Below, piece after piece: positions 34,770 to 45,440 of a stretch of 64,000 bases of DNA. Origin of the DNA: Paenibacillus xylanexedens (lineage in GTDB: Bacteria > Bacillota > Bacilli > Paenibacillales > Paenibacillaceae). The number at the start of each line of letters is the position of its first letter. Within the stretch, counting starts at the first letter, position 1. The stretch spans positions 617,899-681,898 of the forward strand of contig NZ_VEIO01000002.1 in NCBI RefSeq assembly GCF_007680605.1, given 5' to 3'. The translations under genes and the position numbers were made by a program. The notes beneath the pieces were generated by a model. The model was not told where the DNA came from. It worked only from the letters and a program-made list of their open reading frames with translations, and searched no databases.

Positions 34770-36524
34770 ATGTATGGATTAACGAGGGATTTTGTACGTA
34801 ACGGCGGGACATTTATGGTTTTGGAAAAAGCGGACGGGCTACGAATGGAGGAACTCAGCAGGATACAGATCGGTATGTTAACCTCAAATCGAATTCCTCG
34901 TCTGCTACCTTTATTCACTCGGGAGATTGATCAGAATGTAACGTTACAGTATGACATCTCAGGGTATAAGATGTTGTCCCAGATGTTAAAATCGAGCCAA
35001 ATCAGCTTGCCAGTGTTGTATAATCTTTTGTTTCAGTTGGCTGAAGCTCTTATGGAGTGCAGGCACTACATGTTGGAACCACAAAATTTGTGGATTCAGG
35101 AAGACTATGTATTTATTCAGGGGGCAATGGAGCAAGGGGAAATTGGTTTAGTTTACGTACCCATGATGAATGCCCATGCCCGGCAGGAGAAGCAAACGCC
35201 GCAGTTATTCCGTGACTTGGTAATCAAGCTTATGGCTCATGTTCAGGAATTAGAAGGAGAGGGCATACAACGAGTATTACAGTTATGTGATGTTGAGCGG
35301 TGGGACATTCGGCAATTACGTGAACTTTTATTAGAATTGTGTACTGGTAAACCAGCAAGACCGATATCCAGTCAGCTACCTGAAAAGAAAAGCGAGGCCA
35401 GCTTTAATTACAATAAACCTGATACAGAACAATCAGATCTTCATCAGCGTGGGCACCAGCAAACCATCCAACCGGATACAGACATTAAAAAAGTAGACCC
35501 CTATTCGAAATCTTTGTTACACGGGCCAACAGCTGGCCAACCCTCGACGAGGAATACAAACTACTTTGATTGGAATCAGACCTCAACTCAGCTTGAGTCC
35601 TCTTCATCATTTGTTTCCGCAGATCAGAAAAATGTGGAGATGGAAGAGCAGAATTCAGTCAATGGCTCTTCGCGTACAACATACATCTGGCTAGGTTGCT
35701 TAGTTTCCATGGCATTGGTATGGAGATTCATCTACATGCAACAGCCAAGTCAGAATGCAATGATTTTGTCTACGGCGCTGAGCATTGGCCTCATCGCAGT
35801 GGCGAGTTGGATGTGGAAAAGAATGGGTGATTCCGCTCGTAAATCCGGCGTTCATATCCCTTTCTCTTTATCAGTGATAGGCAGGAAGAAGGACAAGGGG
35901 GCTAAAGTAGAAGAGGAAATGTTTCAGGAGAGCTGGCGCTGGAATACCATGGATAAGCCCAAAGAAGATAAGGGGAAATCCATTGAATCTTTGCCTGAGG
36001 TTGCTGAAGATCATACCTCTTTCCGTCTTCGCGATATGAGCATATCCCCTTTGAACCTAACGTCTGGAGAAAGGCTCAATCCACCATATACTGAGAAACA
36101 GGAAAGAGAATGGGGGAGCACTTCCAGACTCCGTATTGCGGACTCAACCGTTGAGGCAACAGTTAATCTGCAGCCATTGGACGAATTATCAAACGAAGAC
36201 AGAAACACTAAACAACCATTATATTACTTGGAACGAACTTTAAATAAAGGTGAAGGGAGCAGACGTGTTGATGTGAAGGGCGCATCGTTTGTCATTGGAA
36301 GAGCAGCGGATATGGTTCAATATGTAGATAACTCGACAGGTGTATCCCGTGCACATGTGGAATTGAGTCGGAGCAAGTCCGGCTATGCTCTCAAGGATTT
36401 AGGCTCCGTCAATGGAACGATGCTTCAAGGAAATCTGCTGGCTCCTTACAAAGAATACCCACTGACGGATGGGGATACGTTCATCCTGGCCGAATCGGTC
36501 TACGTTTATCGAGTGTCAGGATGA
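34770..36524 (+). CDS. DUF6382-like membrane protein with C-terminal FHA domain
   Basis: 584 aa. The N-terminal ~200 residues form a soluble domain of the DUF6382 type (YGLTRDFVRNGGTFMVLEKA). A low-complexity linker is followed by two membrane segments (IWLGCLVSMALVWRFIYMQ, AMILSTALSIGLIAVASWMW), a second linker, and a C-terminal FHA domain (FVIGRAADMVQYVDN, GVSRAHVEL, LKDLGSVNGTMLQGN). FHA domains bind phosphothreonine, so the pilus may answer to a Ser/Thr kinase. ATG after GTGAGGAG. Last gene of the Tad locus. Confidence 0.88.
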   Translation: MYGLTRDFVRNGGTFMVLEKADGLRMEELSRIQIGMLTSNRIPRLLPLFTREIDQNVTLQYDISGYKMLSQMLKSSQISLPVLYNLLFQLAEALMECRHYMLEPQNLWIQEDYVFIQGAMEQGEIGLVYVPMMNAHARQEKQTPQLFRDLVIKLMAHVQELEGEGIQRVLQLCDVERWDIRQLRELLLELCTGKPARPISSQLPEKKSEASFNYNKPDTEQSDLHQRGHQQTIQPDTDIKKVDPYSKSLLHGPTAGQPSTRNTNYFDWNQTSTQLESSSSFVSADQKNVEMEEQNSVNGSSRTTYIWLGCLVSMALVWRFIYMQQPSQNAMILSTALSIGLIAVASWMWKRMGDSARKSGVHIPFSLSVIGRKKDKGAKVEEEMFQESWRWNTMDKPKEDKGKSIESLPEVAEDHTSFRLRDMSISPLNLTSGERLNPPYTEKQEREWGSTSRLRIADSTVEATVNLQPLDELSNEDRNTKQPLYYLERTLNKGEGSRRVDVKGASFVIGRAADMVQYVDNSTGVSRAHVELSRSKSGYALKDLGSVNGTMLQGNLLAPYKEYPLTDGDTFILAESVYVYRVSG

Positions 36525-36550
36525 ACTGTACGGTCCCAGTGTAATTTGTT

Positions 36551-37462
36551 TTAATCGGATAACCCGCGATGCTTCAGGTCCTCAAGAGCCTGGGTCAATG
36601 TGGGGAAGGTAAACTTAAAACCGTGATCCAAGGATTTTTGCGGAATGACCCGTTGTCCTTGAAGCAGGACGACGGATAGTTCACCAACCAGTGTTTTGAT
36701 CAAGAAGCCAGGGACAGGGAACCAGTGAGGACGATGATAGACTTTGCCTACTGTACGGCCGAATTCATCATTGGTTACCGGGTTGGGCGAAGAAGCATTA
36801 ACTGGACCCGAAATTTCTTTGTTATGAATAGTAAAGTCAATCAAACGAACGATATCCATAATATGAATCCAACTGGTCCACTGCTTGCCGCTGCCGATCT
36901 TGCCGCCAAATCCGAGCATATAGGGCAGCTTCATCAATGGGAATGCACCTTTTTTATGACCCAAAACGAGGCTGACCCGGATTTTGACCAGTCTTACATC
37001 CTTGATGGCATCGGCAGCAACTTCCCATTGTTCCGAGACGCGAGAAGGGAAATTCATCGATCTTTGCGGGCTACTCTCATCAAAGGTTTCATCGGGAGAG
37101 GTTCCGTAGATCGCCATGGCTGAAGCCTGAACAACAACTTCCGGCTTTTGTTCTAGCGATTCCACTAATTTAGCAACCCGGGCAACCGTTGTAACTCTGG
37201 ATTCTACTATTTCCAGTTTAGCTTTCGTTGTCCAACGCTGGTTCAATGTTTCACCTGCTAGATTCACCAGAGCATCAAAACCTTCCAGTTCCTGCGGCAT
37301 TTCTTCGAGCTGGTCCCAAGATATATATGTAAGGTTTTTACTCGGATTATGCATGTCAGGCAGCTTGCGAGTGATTACTTTCAAATGATGTCCGGCCTGT
37401 AACCAGTAATCTACAAGTGCGCCTCCTACAAATCCGGTTCCTCCACAAATGGCAATTTTCAT
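36551..37462 (-). CDS. TIGR01777 family epimerase-like oxidoreductase
   Basis: 303-aa NAD(P)-binding protein of the extended SDR class (YfcH/SulA-like). The Rossmann motif GGTGFVGGALVDY is at residues 7-19; LVNLAGE and the family's C-terminal DUF1731 part (LGELSVVLLQGQRVIPQKSL) are present. Substrate unknown in bacteria. The ATG chosen is 6 nt after GAGAGGATG, rather than the ATG three codons earlier that overlaps that site. Convergent with the Tad locus. Confidence 0.9.
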   Translation of the reverse strand: MKIAICGGTGFVGGALVDYWLQAGHHLKVITRKLPDMHNPSKNLTYISWDQLEEMPQELEGFDALVNLAGETLNQRWTTKAKLEIVESRVTTVARVAKLVESLEQKPEVVVQASAMAIYGTSPDETFDESSPQRSMNFPSRVSEQWEVAADAIKDVRLVKIRVSLVLGHKKGAFPLMKLPYMLGFGGKIGSGKQWTSWIHIMDIVRLIDFTIHNKEISGPVNASSPNPVTNDEFGRTVGKVYHRPHWFPVPGFLIKTLVGELSVVLLQGQRVIPQKSLDHGFKFTFPTLTQALEDLKHRGLSD

Positions 37463-37485
37463 ATTGAACATCCTCTCTTATGGGT

Positions 37486-37540
37486 CAAAAAGCCCCGCAA
37501 GGTAAGTTAAATGAGTAAAAAGGGCTTACCGAGCGGAGCT
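37486..37540 (-). terminator. Terminator of DUF2621 gene
   Basis: Minus-strand arms AGCTCCGC-GGTAAG and CTTACC-GCGGGGCT, followed by TTTTTG. Confidence 0.65.
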
Positions 37541-37635
37541 AACATGTGTTTAATTTAACCAAATTGGTGCCATATCTAACGATGCTGGTCTGCTTTATTT
37601 TCCAATCGGTTCATAAGCTATAACACATTAAATGA

Positions 37636-38103
37636 TTATTTCATCAAATGGCGATAGGGAGTATAGTCGATTTTATTTTTCTCCAGAAATTTAACCAGAA
37701 ATTTGTTGTCCCGCTTTGGTGTCGCAATGATATATCCTTTAATGCAATGATCTCTGGACACTTCGGTCGCATGATCTTCCACGGCAATTTTACCAATCTC
37801 GGCAGCAATGGAATGTTTGGCAATGTCGCGAAAAGGGCCAGGTACAGGCTCAACTAGCTGATCCAGAAAAGCTTTGGCTTCATCTGTCCATAGGTGGCGG
37901 CTTGTCTCCACCCAGTGGTTCTGCCAATCCAGCTTGGACTTTCCGTCAGCCTTCGGCAGCACCTTAAGGAACTTGCGCATCATGAAAAATCCACCGATGC
38001 ACATGCTGCCAAGCAACAAAAGCGTCCAGAACGCAATCGTATTCATAAACCAGTTGCTGGGAGAATTACTCGTTAAAAGCTGGGCGTACGTATTAAAAAT
38101 CAT
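37636..38103 (-). CDS. DUF2621 family membrane protein
   Basis: 155 aa. One N-terminal membrane segment (FMNTIAFWTLLLLGSMCIGG), then a cytosolic domain with conserved WTDEAKAFLDQLVEPVPGPF, IAAEIGKIAVEDHATEVSRD and CIKGYIIATPKRD. This fits DUF2621, known mostly from spore formers and with no assigned function. ATG after CGAGGTGATTCCGCA. Divergent from the endonuclease IV gene. Confidence 0.82.
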   Translation of the reverse strand: MIFNTYAQLLTSNSPSNWFMNTIAFWTLLLLGSMCIGGFFMMRKFLKVLPKADGKSKLDWQNHWVETSRHLWTDEAKAFLDQLVEPVPGPFRDIAKHSIAAEIGKIAVEDHATEVSRDHCIKGYIIATPKRDNKFLVKFLEKNKIDYTPYRHLMK

Positions 38104-38271
38104 TGCGGAATCACCTCGGTTCATTGATTTTCACGGCATGATAATAATGCGTCCCATGTTCCGTAATCAGCTGTCAAAAATAGCCTCTCATCCGAATTAT
38201 ATCGCATTTCTAGATTTATTTCGATAATCGCGTTATGATAAGGGATAATTCAGAAAAAGGGGGATCTATTG

Positions 38272-39378
38272 ATGCTGAAAATCGGCTCCCACGTGTCCTT
38301 TTCGGACAAGGGATTATTGAGTGCAACGAAGGAAGCGTCCTCGTACGGTTCCAGTTCGTTTATGATATATACGGGTGCACCGCAGAACACACGCCGTAAG
38401 CCTATTGAATCAATGTTTATTGAGGAAGGCAAGCTGGCGATGGAGGCAGGCGGATTCGAGGAGATTGTTGTTCATGCTCCCTATATCATCAATCTGGGAT
38501 CATACAAGGAGAGCACCTATGGACTGGCTGTGGACTTCCTTCAGGAGGAAATTCGCCGTACTCATGCCATTGGCGTGAAAAACATCGTATTGCACCCTGG
38601 TGCATTTACGGATAAGGATGCTCATTACGGTATCGAACGTATTGCGCAGGGCTTGAATGAAGTGCTTGACGGTATTCAGGAAACCGATGTGAATATTGCT
38701 CTGGAGACGATGGCTGGTAAAGGAACCGAGATGGGCCGTAGCTTCGAGGAAATTGCACAGATTATTGAGAAAGTGAAACATAACGAACGTCTGACGGTGT
38801 GTATGGATACATGCCACATTCACGATGCGGGTTATGACATTGTCAATGATCTGGATGGTGTATTGGACCAATTTGACCGAACGGTTGGACTTGACCGAAT
38901 TGCTGTAATGCACATTAACGATAGTAAAAATGCTGCCGGTGCACGCAAAGACCGTCATACACCGATTGGATCGGGCTGGATTGGTTTTGAAGCGATCAAC
39001 CGCATTGTAAACCATGAAAAGCTGAATAATCGTCCATTCATTCTGGAAACGCCGTGGATTGGTAAAGATGCCAAAACCCAGCGGCCGATGTATGAAATTG
39101 AAATTGCATTATTGCGAGGAGATGTGGAAGGCCGCTTCGGTCAGGAGTTTCTGAGTGAAGTCGAGCAAATGCAACACTTCTTCAAGGGTAAAGAGCTGGA
39201 TTCCCGTGCATATGTACTTGACGTGTGGACACTGCTCAAAAACGATGCCAAAGCCAAAAAAGCTGATCCGCGCGAACCGCTGGAACGCTTGTATGACATG
39301 GTGACAGAGGCGGCATTGTTCCCGCATTTGAATGAAGAACAAATCAATCACCGCTTGATTGCTTGGCTTGCAGGTTAA
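38272..39378 (+). CDS. nfo: Endonuclease IV (AP endonuclease), C-terminally extended
   Basis: Zn-dependent AP endonuclease for base-excision repair. A TIM barrel with [62 protein letters not shown] and [12 protein letters not shown] covers residues 1-280 and has all metal ligands. The protein continues for about 85 further residues (from about [14 protein letters not shown] to HRLIAWLAG), against about 297 aa for B. subtilis Nfo. The extension is helical and unassigned. ATG after GGGGGATC; a TTG precedes it. Confidence 0.93.
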   Translation: MLKIGSHVSFSDKGLLSATKEASSYGSSSFMIYTGAPQNTRRKPIESMFIEEGKLAMEAGGFEEIVVHAPYIINLGSYKESTYGLAVDFLQEEIRRTHAIGVKNIVLHPGAFTDKDAHYGIERIAQGLNEVLDGIQETDVNIALETMAGKGTEMGRSFEEIAQIIEKVKHNERLTVCMDTCHIHDAGYDIVNDLDGVLDQFDRTVGLDRIAVMHINDSKNAAGARKDRHTPIGSGWIGFEAINRIVNHEKLNNRPFILETPWIGKDAKTQRPMYEIEIALLRGDVEGRFGQEFLSEVEQMQHFFKGKELDSRAYVLDVWTLLKNDAKAKKADPREPLERLYDMVTEAALFPHLNEEQINHRLIAWLAG

Positions 39379-39443
39379 TCCCTGCAAGTCTTGCCTGATA
39401 GTTCATATATGTCTTGTCTAATTGAAGGAGGAAGATTAACCCG

Positions 39444-40337
39444 ATGGAGATTCACGCCAAACAAATACGACCTGAAGATCAAAACCGCGCCAATCGAGCG
39501 CGTATGCTTATTTCCTGTCCGGATGGTCCCGGAATTGTAGCAGCGGTATCGCACTTTTTGCATCAACACGGTGCCAACATTGTACAGTCTGACCAGTATA
39601 CGATGGACCCGTCAGGCGGAATGTTTTTTATGCGGATCGAGTTCGATCTTCAGCAACTGGAGAGCAACTTGGCGAAGCTGGAAGCGGATTTTGCCGATGT
39701 GGCAGCACGTTTCGAGATGGAATGGTCTCTTTCAGCGGTGAGCCGCAAAAAAAGGTTGGCTATTTTTGTATCCAAAGAGGATCACTGTCTGGTAGAACTG
39801 CTCTGGCAATGGCAGGCTGGCGATCTTGATGCGGATATTGCGCTTGTGGTCAGCAACCATTTAGATATGAAAAACTATGTAGAGTCTTTCGGCATTCCGT
39901 ATCACCATATTCCGGTTACAGCCGATACGAAAAAAGAAGCAGAACAGCGTCAGCTGGAAGTGATCGGCAACGATGTAGATGTGATCATTCTCGCCCGCTA
40001 TATGCAGATTATCTCTCCAACGTTTATCGAGCATTACCGTAACCGTATTATCAACATTCATCACTCCTTCTTGCCAGCCTTTGTTGGAGGTAAGCCATAC
40101 GCTCAAGCCTATAACCGTGGTGTTAAAATCATTGGTGCAACGGCGCACTATGTAACGGAAGAGCTGGATGGCGGCCCTATTATTGAGCAAGACGTTCAGC
40201 GTGTAAGCCATGGAGATAATGTGACTGAATTGAAACGCATTGGACGTACCATTGAGCGTGTTGTGCTTGCGCGGGCTGTAAAATGGCATGTGGAAGACCG
40301 TGTTCTTGTACACGAAAATAAAACAGTCGTATTTTAA
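39444..40337 (+). CDS. purU: Formyltetrahydrofolate deformylase PurU
   Basis: 297-aa cytosolic enzyme that hydrolyses 10-formyl-THF to formate and THF, balancing one-carbon pools. The N-terminal ACT domain (MLISCPDGPGIVAAVSHFL) is followed by the formyltransferase domain with catalytic Asn-His-Asp: INIHHSFLPAFVGGKPY and the later LDGGPIIEQDV. ATG after GGAGGAAGATTAACCCG. 65 nt downstream of nfo and possibly co-transcribed with it. Confidence 0.96.
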   Translation: MEIHAKQIRPEDQNRANRARMLISCPDGPGIVAAVSHFLHQHGANIVQSDQYTMDPSGGMFFMRIEFDLQQLESNLAKLEADFADVAARFEMEWSLSAVSRKKRLAIFVSKEDHCLVELLWQWQAGDLDADIALVVSNHLDMKNYVESFGIPYHHIPVTADTKKEAEQRQLEVIGNDVDVIILARYMQIISPTFIEHYRNRIINIHHSFLPAFVGGKPYAQAYNRGVKIIGATAHYVTEELDGGPIIEQDVQRVSHGDNVTELKRIGRTIERVVLARAVKWHVEDRVLVHENKTVVF

Positions 40338-40430
40338 GTTTGGGATCACGCTTTAATACTGTGCAAGGTTGATCCGTAACCTCGCAAGAGAAGAAGACGT
40401 AATCACTCAGAGAATGTTGCATTATTAAAC

Positions 40431-40472
40431 CAAGCGGCTCCAGTTCAATGATGAACTGCTTGCCGCTTTTTG
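40431..40472 (+). terminator. Terminator between purU and convergent membrane gene
   Basis: AAGCGG-CAGTTCA and TGAACTG-CCGCTTTTT arms. Confidence 0.75.
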
Positions 40473-40924
40473 GTGTGCAAGTATTTTCCGCACAGACCTA
40501 ACAAAGTACCAAAGAGAAGATGGCCAACGACCCAATACAAAATGGCACCAGTGTCATTCCAATCGGGCACACGTGAGGATAACGGAGACAAAGGGAGATA
40601 GAGTAGAGAAGAGGCGGCACCGAGAAATATTCCTCTGCTGACGGGACGGCCTGAACGTCTGACCCACCAGATGTAGAAAATCCCGATGACAACAGATACA
40701 GCCAGGTGTAAAGAAAATTCGATCCATTCGGGCAACCGCGGAGGAAGCCCTGGCACAAAATCAATGTTCAACAACAAGGTATATACCTTTTCACCAGTTA
40801 TTGTCTGGACAGCTTTCAGAAACAGTCCCAGAAAAACACCTCCGACGATTCCGGTTATGATCCCCGAAAACCAGGGTAATGATGATTTTAATGAATTAGA
40901 CGGGTGTCGCGTTCGATCTGGCAT
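40445..40924 (-). CDS. Four-helix membrane protein, unknown
   Basis: 159-aa integral membrane protein with four predicted segments (IITGIVGGVFLGLFLKAV, FSLHLAVSVVIGIFYIWW, GIFLGAASSLLYLP, AILYWVVGHLLFGTLLGLC) and a basic cytosolic end at each terminus. It resembles conserved YqhR/YagU-type membrane proteins of bacilli in size and layout, but I cannot assign a family. ATG after AAGGAGGGCTTGAA. The 3' end overlaps the terminator shared with purU. Confidence 0.7.
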   Translation of the reverse strand: MPDRTRHPSNSLKSSLPWFSGIITGIVGGVFLGLFLKAVQTITGEKVYTLLLNIDFVPGLPPRLPEWIEFSLHLAVSVVIGIFYIWWVRRSGRPVSRGIFLGAASSLLYLPLSPLSSRVPDWNDTGAILYWVVGHLLFGTLLGLCGKYLHTKKRQAVHH

Positions 40925-41295
40925 TTCAAGCCCTCCTTGGGTATGAAGCATACCTACTATCTGAAAATAAACCGTTCACCTCGCTCTCGAATCGAGAGAT
41001 ACAGACTAGAAGATGCAATTTTCACGTTAATCTCTAAAAAGTGTATGGTTTTCGGCTTAAAGGTTATACTTCATCCGATGGATTAGCAAGGTTTAGCGAG
41101 AATCAGCCGAATTTTTCCGTAACTTTCTAAAAGAAGGTTATGGAAAAGCTTCACGGCAAGTGATACAATACAAAAGTGAATAAGTCAAAATGAAACATTC
41201 AAGCGGATTCACTTATTGTTTATGCGGTTTGCTTGTATGATGAGAGGGACTCGCTTGCGCACCCGACTTATCTAAAGACATGAGGAGGACAAACC
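40925..41295 (+). promoter_or_regulatory. tkt upstream region: promoter and leader hairpin
   Basis: No gene. A candidate promoter is TGGAAA (41141-41146), 17-nt spacer, TACAAT (41164-41169). The leader then holds an inverted repeat AAGTGAAT (41174) / ATTCACTT (41207) about 80 nt before the transketolase start. Confidence 0.45.
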
Positions 41296-43338
41296 ATGAC
41301 TGACAAGAACGAAGCGATTCAAAAGGACGAGAACACCACAATCGACAACCTGTCGATTACAACCGTACGTACTTTGGCGATTGATGCAATTGAGAAGGCA
41401 AATTCCGGACACCCGGGTATGCCGATGGGCTCCGCTCCGATGGGGTACCAGCTTTTTGCAAAAACGATGACTCATAACCCGGACCACCCGACTTGGATTA
41501 ACCGGGACCGCTTTGTGCTGTCCGCAGGACATGGCTCCATGTTGCTGTACAGCTTGCTGCACCTGAGCGGCTACGATCTTCCGATGGAAGAATTGAAACA
41601 ATTCCGTCAATGGGGAAGCAAAACTCCGGGTCACCCGGAATTCGGACATACAGCTGGTGTTGATGCAACTACCGGACCGCTGGGTCAAGGTATTGCAATG
41701 GCAGTTGGTATGGCTATGGCTGAAGCTCAACTGGGCGCGACTTATAACAAAGATCAATTTAACGTTGTTGATCACTACACATATGCAATCTGCGGTGATG
41801 GCGACCTGATGGAAGGCGTATCTCATGAATCTGCTTCCCTGGCTGGACGTCTGGGCCTTGGCAAACTGATCATGTTGTTCGATTCCAACGACATTACGCT
41901 GGATGGCAAACTTGATCTGTCTTCTTCCGAAAGCATCGCTAAACGCTTCGATGCGTATGGCTGGCAAGTATTGCGTGTTGAAGACGGTAACGATTTGCCT
42001 GCAATTGAGAAAGCAATCAAAGAAGGTCAAGCAGACACAGCACGTCCTACATTGATCGAAGTGAAAACCGTTATCGGTTACGGTAGCCCGAACAAACAAG
42101 GTAAAGGCGGCCACGGCGGTACTCACGGATCTCCACTGGGTGCAGAAGAAGCTAAACTGACTAAAGAATATTATAAATGGGTGTACGAAGAAAACTTCCA
42201 CGTACCAGCTGAAGTTCGCGATCACTTTGCTCAAGTAAAAGAAAAAGGTATTGCTGCAAACAAAGCATGGGACGCGCAATTTGCGGAGTACAAAAAAGCA
42301 TACCCTGAACTGGCTGCTCAGTTCGAAACAGCAATCAACGGCGACCTTCCAGAAGGTTGGGATCGTGATCTGCCGAAATATGCGGCAACAGACAAAGCAT
42401 TGTCTACGCGTGTAGCTTCCGGTAACGCTCTGAACGGTCTTGCACACAATGTGCCTCATCTGACAGGTGGTTCTGCTGACTTGGAAAGCTCCACAATGAC
42501 GCACTTGAACAACCTGGCGAACTTCACTCCGGAAGACTATTCCGGCCGTAACATCTACTTCGGTATCCGTGAATTCGGTATGGCTGGTGCGATGAACGGT
42601 ATGGCACTGCACAGCGGCGTGAAAGTATTCGGCGGTACGTTCTTCGTATTTACCGACTACCTGCGTCCGGCTGTTCGTCTGGCTGCACTGATGAGCCTGC
42701 CAGTAACGTATGTTCTGACTCACGACAGTATCGCTGTCGGTGAAGATGGTCCTACGCACGAGCCGATCGAGCAATTGGCTTCCCTGCGTATCATCCCGAA
42801 CCTGACGGTAATTCGTCCAGCTGACGGTAACGAAACTTCTGCAGCTTGGGCTTACGCGCTGGAGAACAAGAGCAACCCGGTTGCCTTGGTACTGACTCGT
42901 CAAAACTTGCCGATCCTCGAAGGTACTGTAGAAGGTGCACGTGAGAACGTTAAACGTGGTGCTTATGTAGTGTCCGATGCTAAAGACGGTAAAGCGGTAG
43001 CACAAATTATCGCTACAGGTTCTGAAGTACAGCTCGCTGTTAAAGCTCAAGCTGCACTTGCTGAGCAAGGGATTCAAGTTCGCGTAATCAGCATGCCTAG
43101 CTGGGATCTGTTCGAGAAACAAGACAAAGCTTACAAAGAGTCCGTTCTTCTTCCGGATGTTAAAGCTCGTCTGGCGATCGAGATGGCTCATCCAATGGGC
43201 TGGGAAAAATATGTTGGAGATCAAGGTGACATTCTTGGAATCAGCACATTCGGTGCTTCCGCGCCTGGCGACCGTGTAATCCAAGAGTATGGTTTTACTG
43301 TGGATAACGTAGTTAGCCGAGTAAAAGCATTGCTGTAA
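41296..43338 (+). CDS. tkt: Transketolase
   Basis: 680-aa thiamine-diphosphate enzyme of the pentose phosphate pathway. The TPP motif is [18 protein letters not shown] through [11 protein letters not shown]; the pyrimidine-binding domain has [14 protein letters not shown] and [20 protein letters not shown]; the C-terminal domain is complete. Codon use is strongly biased, as in highly expressed genes. ATG after GAGGAGG. Same strand as ppnP and pgi downstream. Confidence 0.98.
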   Translation: MTDKNEAIQKDENTTIDNLSITTVRTLAIDAIEKANSGHPGMPMGSAPMGYQLFAKTMTHNPDHPTWINRDRFVLSAGHGSMLLYSLLHLSGYDLPMEELKQFRQWGSKTPGHPEFGHTAGVDATTGPLGQGIAMAVGMAMAEAQLGATYNKDQFNVVDHYTYAICGDGDLMEGVSHESASLAGRLGLGKLIMLFDSNDITLDGKLDLSSSESIAKRFDAYGWQVLRVEDGNDLPAIEKAIKEGQADTARPTLIEVKTVIGYGSPNKQGKGGHGGTHGSPLGAEEAKLTKEYYKWVYEENFHVPAEVRDHFAQVKEKGIAANKAWDAQFAEYKKAYPELAAQFETAINGDLPEGWDRDLPKYAATDKALSTRVASGNALNGLAHNVPHLTGGSADLESSTMTHLNNLANFTPEDYSGRNIYFGIREFGMAGAMNGMALHSGVKVFGGTFFVFTDYLRPAVRLAALMSLPVTYVLTHDSIAVGEDGPTHEPIEQLASLRIIPNLTVIRPADGNETSAAWAYALENKSNPVALVLTRQNLPILEGTVEGARENVKRGAYVVSDAKDGKAVAQIIATGSEVQLAVKAQAALAEQGIQVRVISMPSWDLFEKQDKAYKESVLLPDVKARLAIEMAHPMGWEKYVGDQGDILGISTFGASAPGDRVIQEYGFTVDNVVSRVKALL

Positions 43339-43360
43339 TTAAAACTTTATATTTCAACAG

Positions 43361-43406
43361 TCTGTCATGGGCCGAACGTCTTCCGGCGCTTCCGGCTCAT
43401 GGCAGT
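43361..43406 (+). terminator. Hairpin after tkt
   Basis: CTGTCATG-GCCG and CGGC-CATGGCAG arms; no good T-run, so termination is uncertain. A second small hairpin (GTCAAGGCGGC / GCTGCCCTGAC, 43422-43446) follows before ppnP. Confidence 0.45.
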
Positions 43407-43491
43407 TGTTATTTCCGCAGAGTCAAGGCGGCATGGCTGCCCTGACCTGTGTTGCCTTTTGTTTTCATTAACTTCAGGGGAGCGGGTACGC

Positions 43492-43809
43492 ATGTCACAA
43501 TTCGATCAAGTCAGTGTAGTGAAAAAGGCCAACATCTACTATGATGGCCAGGTAACCAGCAGAACGGTTATTTTGGGGGATGGCAGCAAAGTGACGCTGG
43601 GCATCATGCTTCCAGGCAACTATGAGTTCGGCACAGATTCCCGCGAGATTATGGAGATTCTGTCCGGCGATCTGAGAGTATTACTTCCTGGTGAAGAAGA
43701 GTGGCAAGAGATTCAAGGCCAAGCTACATTCCACGTGCCTGCTGAATCCAAATTCAAACTGGAGATACGCAGCGTTACCGACTACGTCTGCTCGTACCCG
43801 GCGGAATAA
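43492..43809 (+). CDS. ppnP: Pyrimidine/purine nucleoside phosphorylase PpnP
   Basis: 105-aa cupin-fold phosphorylase (formerly DUF1255) that splits nucleosides with phosphate. VSVVKKANIYYDGQVTSRTV, LGIMLPGNYEFGTDSREIME, LSGDLRVLLPG and FHVPAESKFKLEI match the family over its full length (E. coli 94 aa). The start is the ATG after AGGGGAGCGGG; the frame is open a further 31 codons upstream without a better site. It sits between tkt and pgi, a fitting place for feeding ribose-1-phosphate into pentose metabolism. Confidence 0.93.
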   Translation: MSQFDQVSVVKKANIYYDGQVTSRTVILGDGSKVTLGIMLPGNYEFGTDSREIMEILSGDLRVLLPGEEEWQEIQGQATFHVPAESKFKLEIRSVTDYVCSYPAE

Positions 43810-43810
43810 C

Positions 43811-43870
43811 ACAAGAAGGGGAACTCGAACCGCAGTGCTGCGGAATTCGATTTGCCCTTTTTGCTTCTTG
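43811..43870 (+). terminator. ppnP terminator
   Basis: AAGAAGGG-CTCGAA-CCGCAG and CTGCGG-TTCG-CCCTTTTTGC form a long stem. Confidence 0.75.
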
Positions 43871-43992
43871 AATGTTAACAACCAAGTTCGTGCATAAGCT
43901 TGTCAGCAAGTTGGATTTGAAGTATCCTTAGGACAAGTTGTTTAACATGGAAAACGGAAATAGTATACCGATATCAGGAGGTTTTTGAGATC

Positions 43993-45348
43993 ATGGCAAA
44001 AAAAGTGACATTTGACTATAGTACAGCTTTGCAATTTGTAAACCAGCACGAAGTAGACTATTTCGCTGAACCAATCCGCTTGGCTCACGAGCAGCTTCAT
44101 AATGGTACAGGAACAGGTTCCGACTATCTCGGTTGGATCGACCTTCCGACAGCATATGACAAAGAAGAGTTTGCCCGCATCCAAAAAGCGGCTGCCAAAA
44201 TCCAAAGTGATTCCGAAGTGCTGATCGTGATCGGTATCGGTGGATCATACCTGGGAGCACGCGCAGCGATCGAAATGCTGACACATTCCTTCTACAACAA
44301 CTTGCCGAAAGACAAACGCAAAACTCCTGAGATTTATTTTGCAGGTAACAACATCAGCTCCACGTATGTGACACACTTGCTGGATCTGGTAGAAGGTAAA
44401 GACTTCTCCGTGAACGTTATCTCTAAATCGGGTACAACAACTGAACCAGCGATTGCATTCCGTATCTTCCGTGCAGCTCTGGAGAAAAAATACGGGAAAG
44501 AGGAAGCTCGCAAACGTATCTACGCAACAACGGATAAAGAGCGCGGAGCACTCAAAAAGCTGGCGAATGAAGAAGGTTATGAATCTTTCATCATCCCGGA
44601 TGATGTAGGTGGACGTTATTCCGTACTTACAGCCGTAGGTTTGCTGCCAATCGCAACAGCGGGGATCAACATCGAAGAAATGATGCAAGGTGCAGCTGAT
44701 GCTTCCAAAGAGTACAGCAATCCGAATGTAGCGGAGAACGAAGCGTATCAATATGCTGCCGTTCGCAACGCATTGTATCGTAAAGGCAAAGGAACAGAGA
44801 TTCTGGTGAACTATGAGCCGTCCTTGCACTTCGTATCCGAGTGGTGGAAACAGCTCTTTGGTGAAAGCGAAGGTAAAGACTACAAGGGTATCTATCCTGC
44901 ATCCGTGGATTTCTCCACAGACTTGCACTCTATGGGTCAATTCATTCAGGAAGGTAGCCGGAACATCTTCGAAACCGTTATTCAAGTCGCAGAAGTTTCC
45001 GAGCACATTTCCATTGAAGCTGATGCGGACGATCTGGACGGTTTGAACTTCCTGGAAGGAAAAACGATGGATTTCGTCAATAAAAAAGCATTCCAAGGAA
45101 CGTTGCTCGCACATACAGATGGCCAAGTTCCAAATCTGATTGTGAACATTCCAGATATGACTCCATATTCCTTCGGATATCTGGTATACTTCTTTGAAAA
45201 AGCATGTGGCATCAGCGGATATTTGCTGGGTGTGAATCCATTTGACCAACCGGGCGTGGAAGCATACAAGAAAAACATGTTCGCATTGCTGGGCAAACCA
45301 GGCTTTGAAGAAGAGAAAGCAGCGCTCGAAGCGAGACTTTCTGAATAA
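43993..45348 (+). CDS. pgi: Glucose-6-phosphate isomerase
   Basis: 451-aa cytosolic isomerase of glycolysis, the short Firmicute form. Signatures: [37 protein letters not shown], and the second PGI motif near the catalytic Lys, [20 protein letters not shown]; catalytic Glu in [17 protein letters not shown] after AGGAGGTTTTTGAGATC. Codon bias indicates strong expression. Confidence 0.98.
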   Translation: MAKKVTFDYSTALQFVNQHEVDYFAEPIRLAHEQLHNGTGTGSDYLGWIDLPTAYDKEEFARIQKAAAKIQSDSEVLIVIGIGGSYLGARAAIEMLTHSFYNNLPKDKRKTPEIYFAGNNISSTYVTHLLDLVEGKDFSVNVISKSGTTTEPAIAFRIFRAALEKKYGKEEARKRIYATTDKERGALKKLANEEGYESFIIPDDVGGRYSVLTAVGLLPIATAGINIEEMMQGAADASKEYSNPNVAENEAYQYAAVRNALYRKGKGTEILVNYEPSLHFVSEWWKQLFGESEGKDYKGIYPASVDFSTDLHSMGQFIQEGSRNIFETVIQVAEVSEHISIEADADDLDGLNFLEGKTMDFVNKKAFQGTLLAHTDGQVPNLIVNIPDMTPYSFGYLVYFFEKACGISGYLLGVNPFDQPGVEAYKKNMFALLGKPGFEEEKAALEARLSE

Positions 45349-45440
45349 TTCATGGCTCCGCTCATATAGTTAAATAAGATTGTTAAGTCCATCCGGGAAT
45401 GCGAGCTTTTGCAGGGTATCGTTTCCCGGGTGTCATTAAC

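Noticed and set aside
41272..43284. 670-codon open frame on the strand opposite transketolase
   Set aside because: Its existence follows from the biased codon use of tkt. It has no ribosome site, is Cys/Phe/His-rich in a way typical of antisense shadows, and matches no family.
44245..45249. 334-codon open frame opposite glucose-6-phosphate isomerase
   Set aside because: Same reason: a shadow of a highly expressed gene, with implausible composition.
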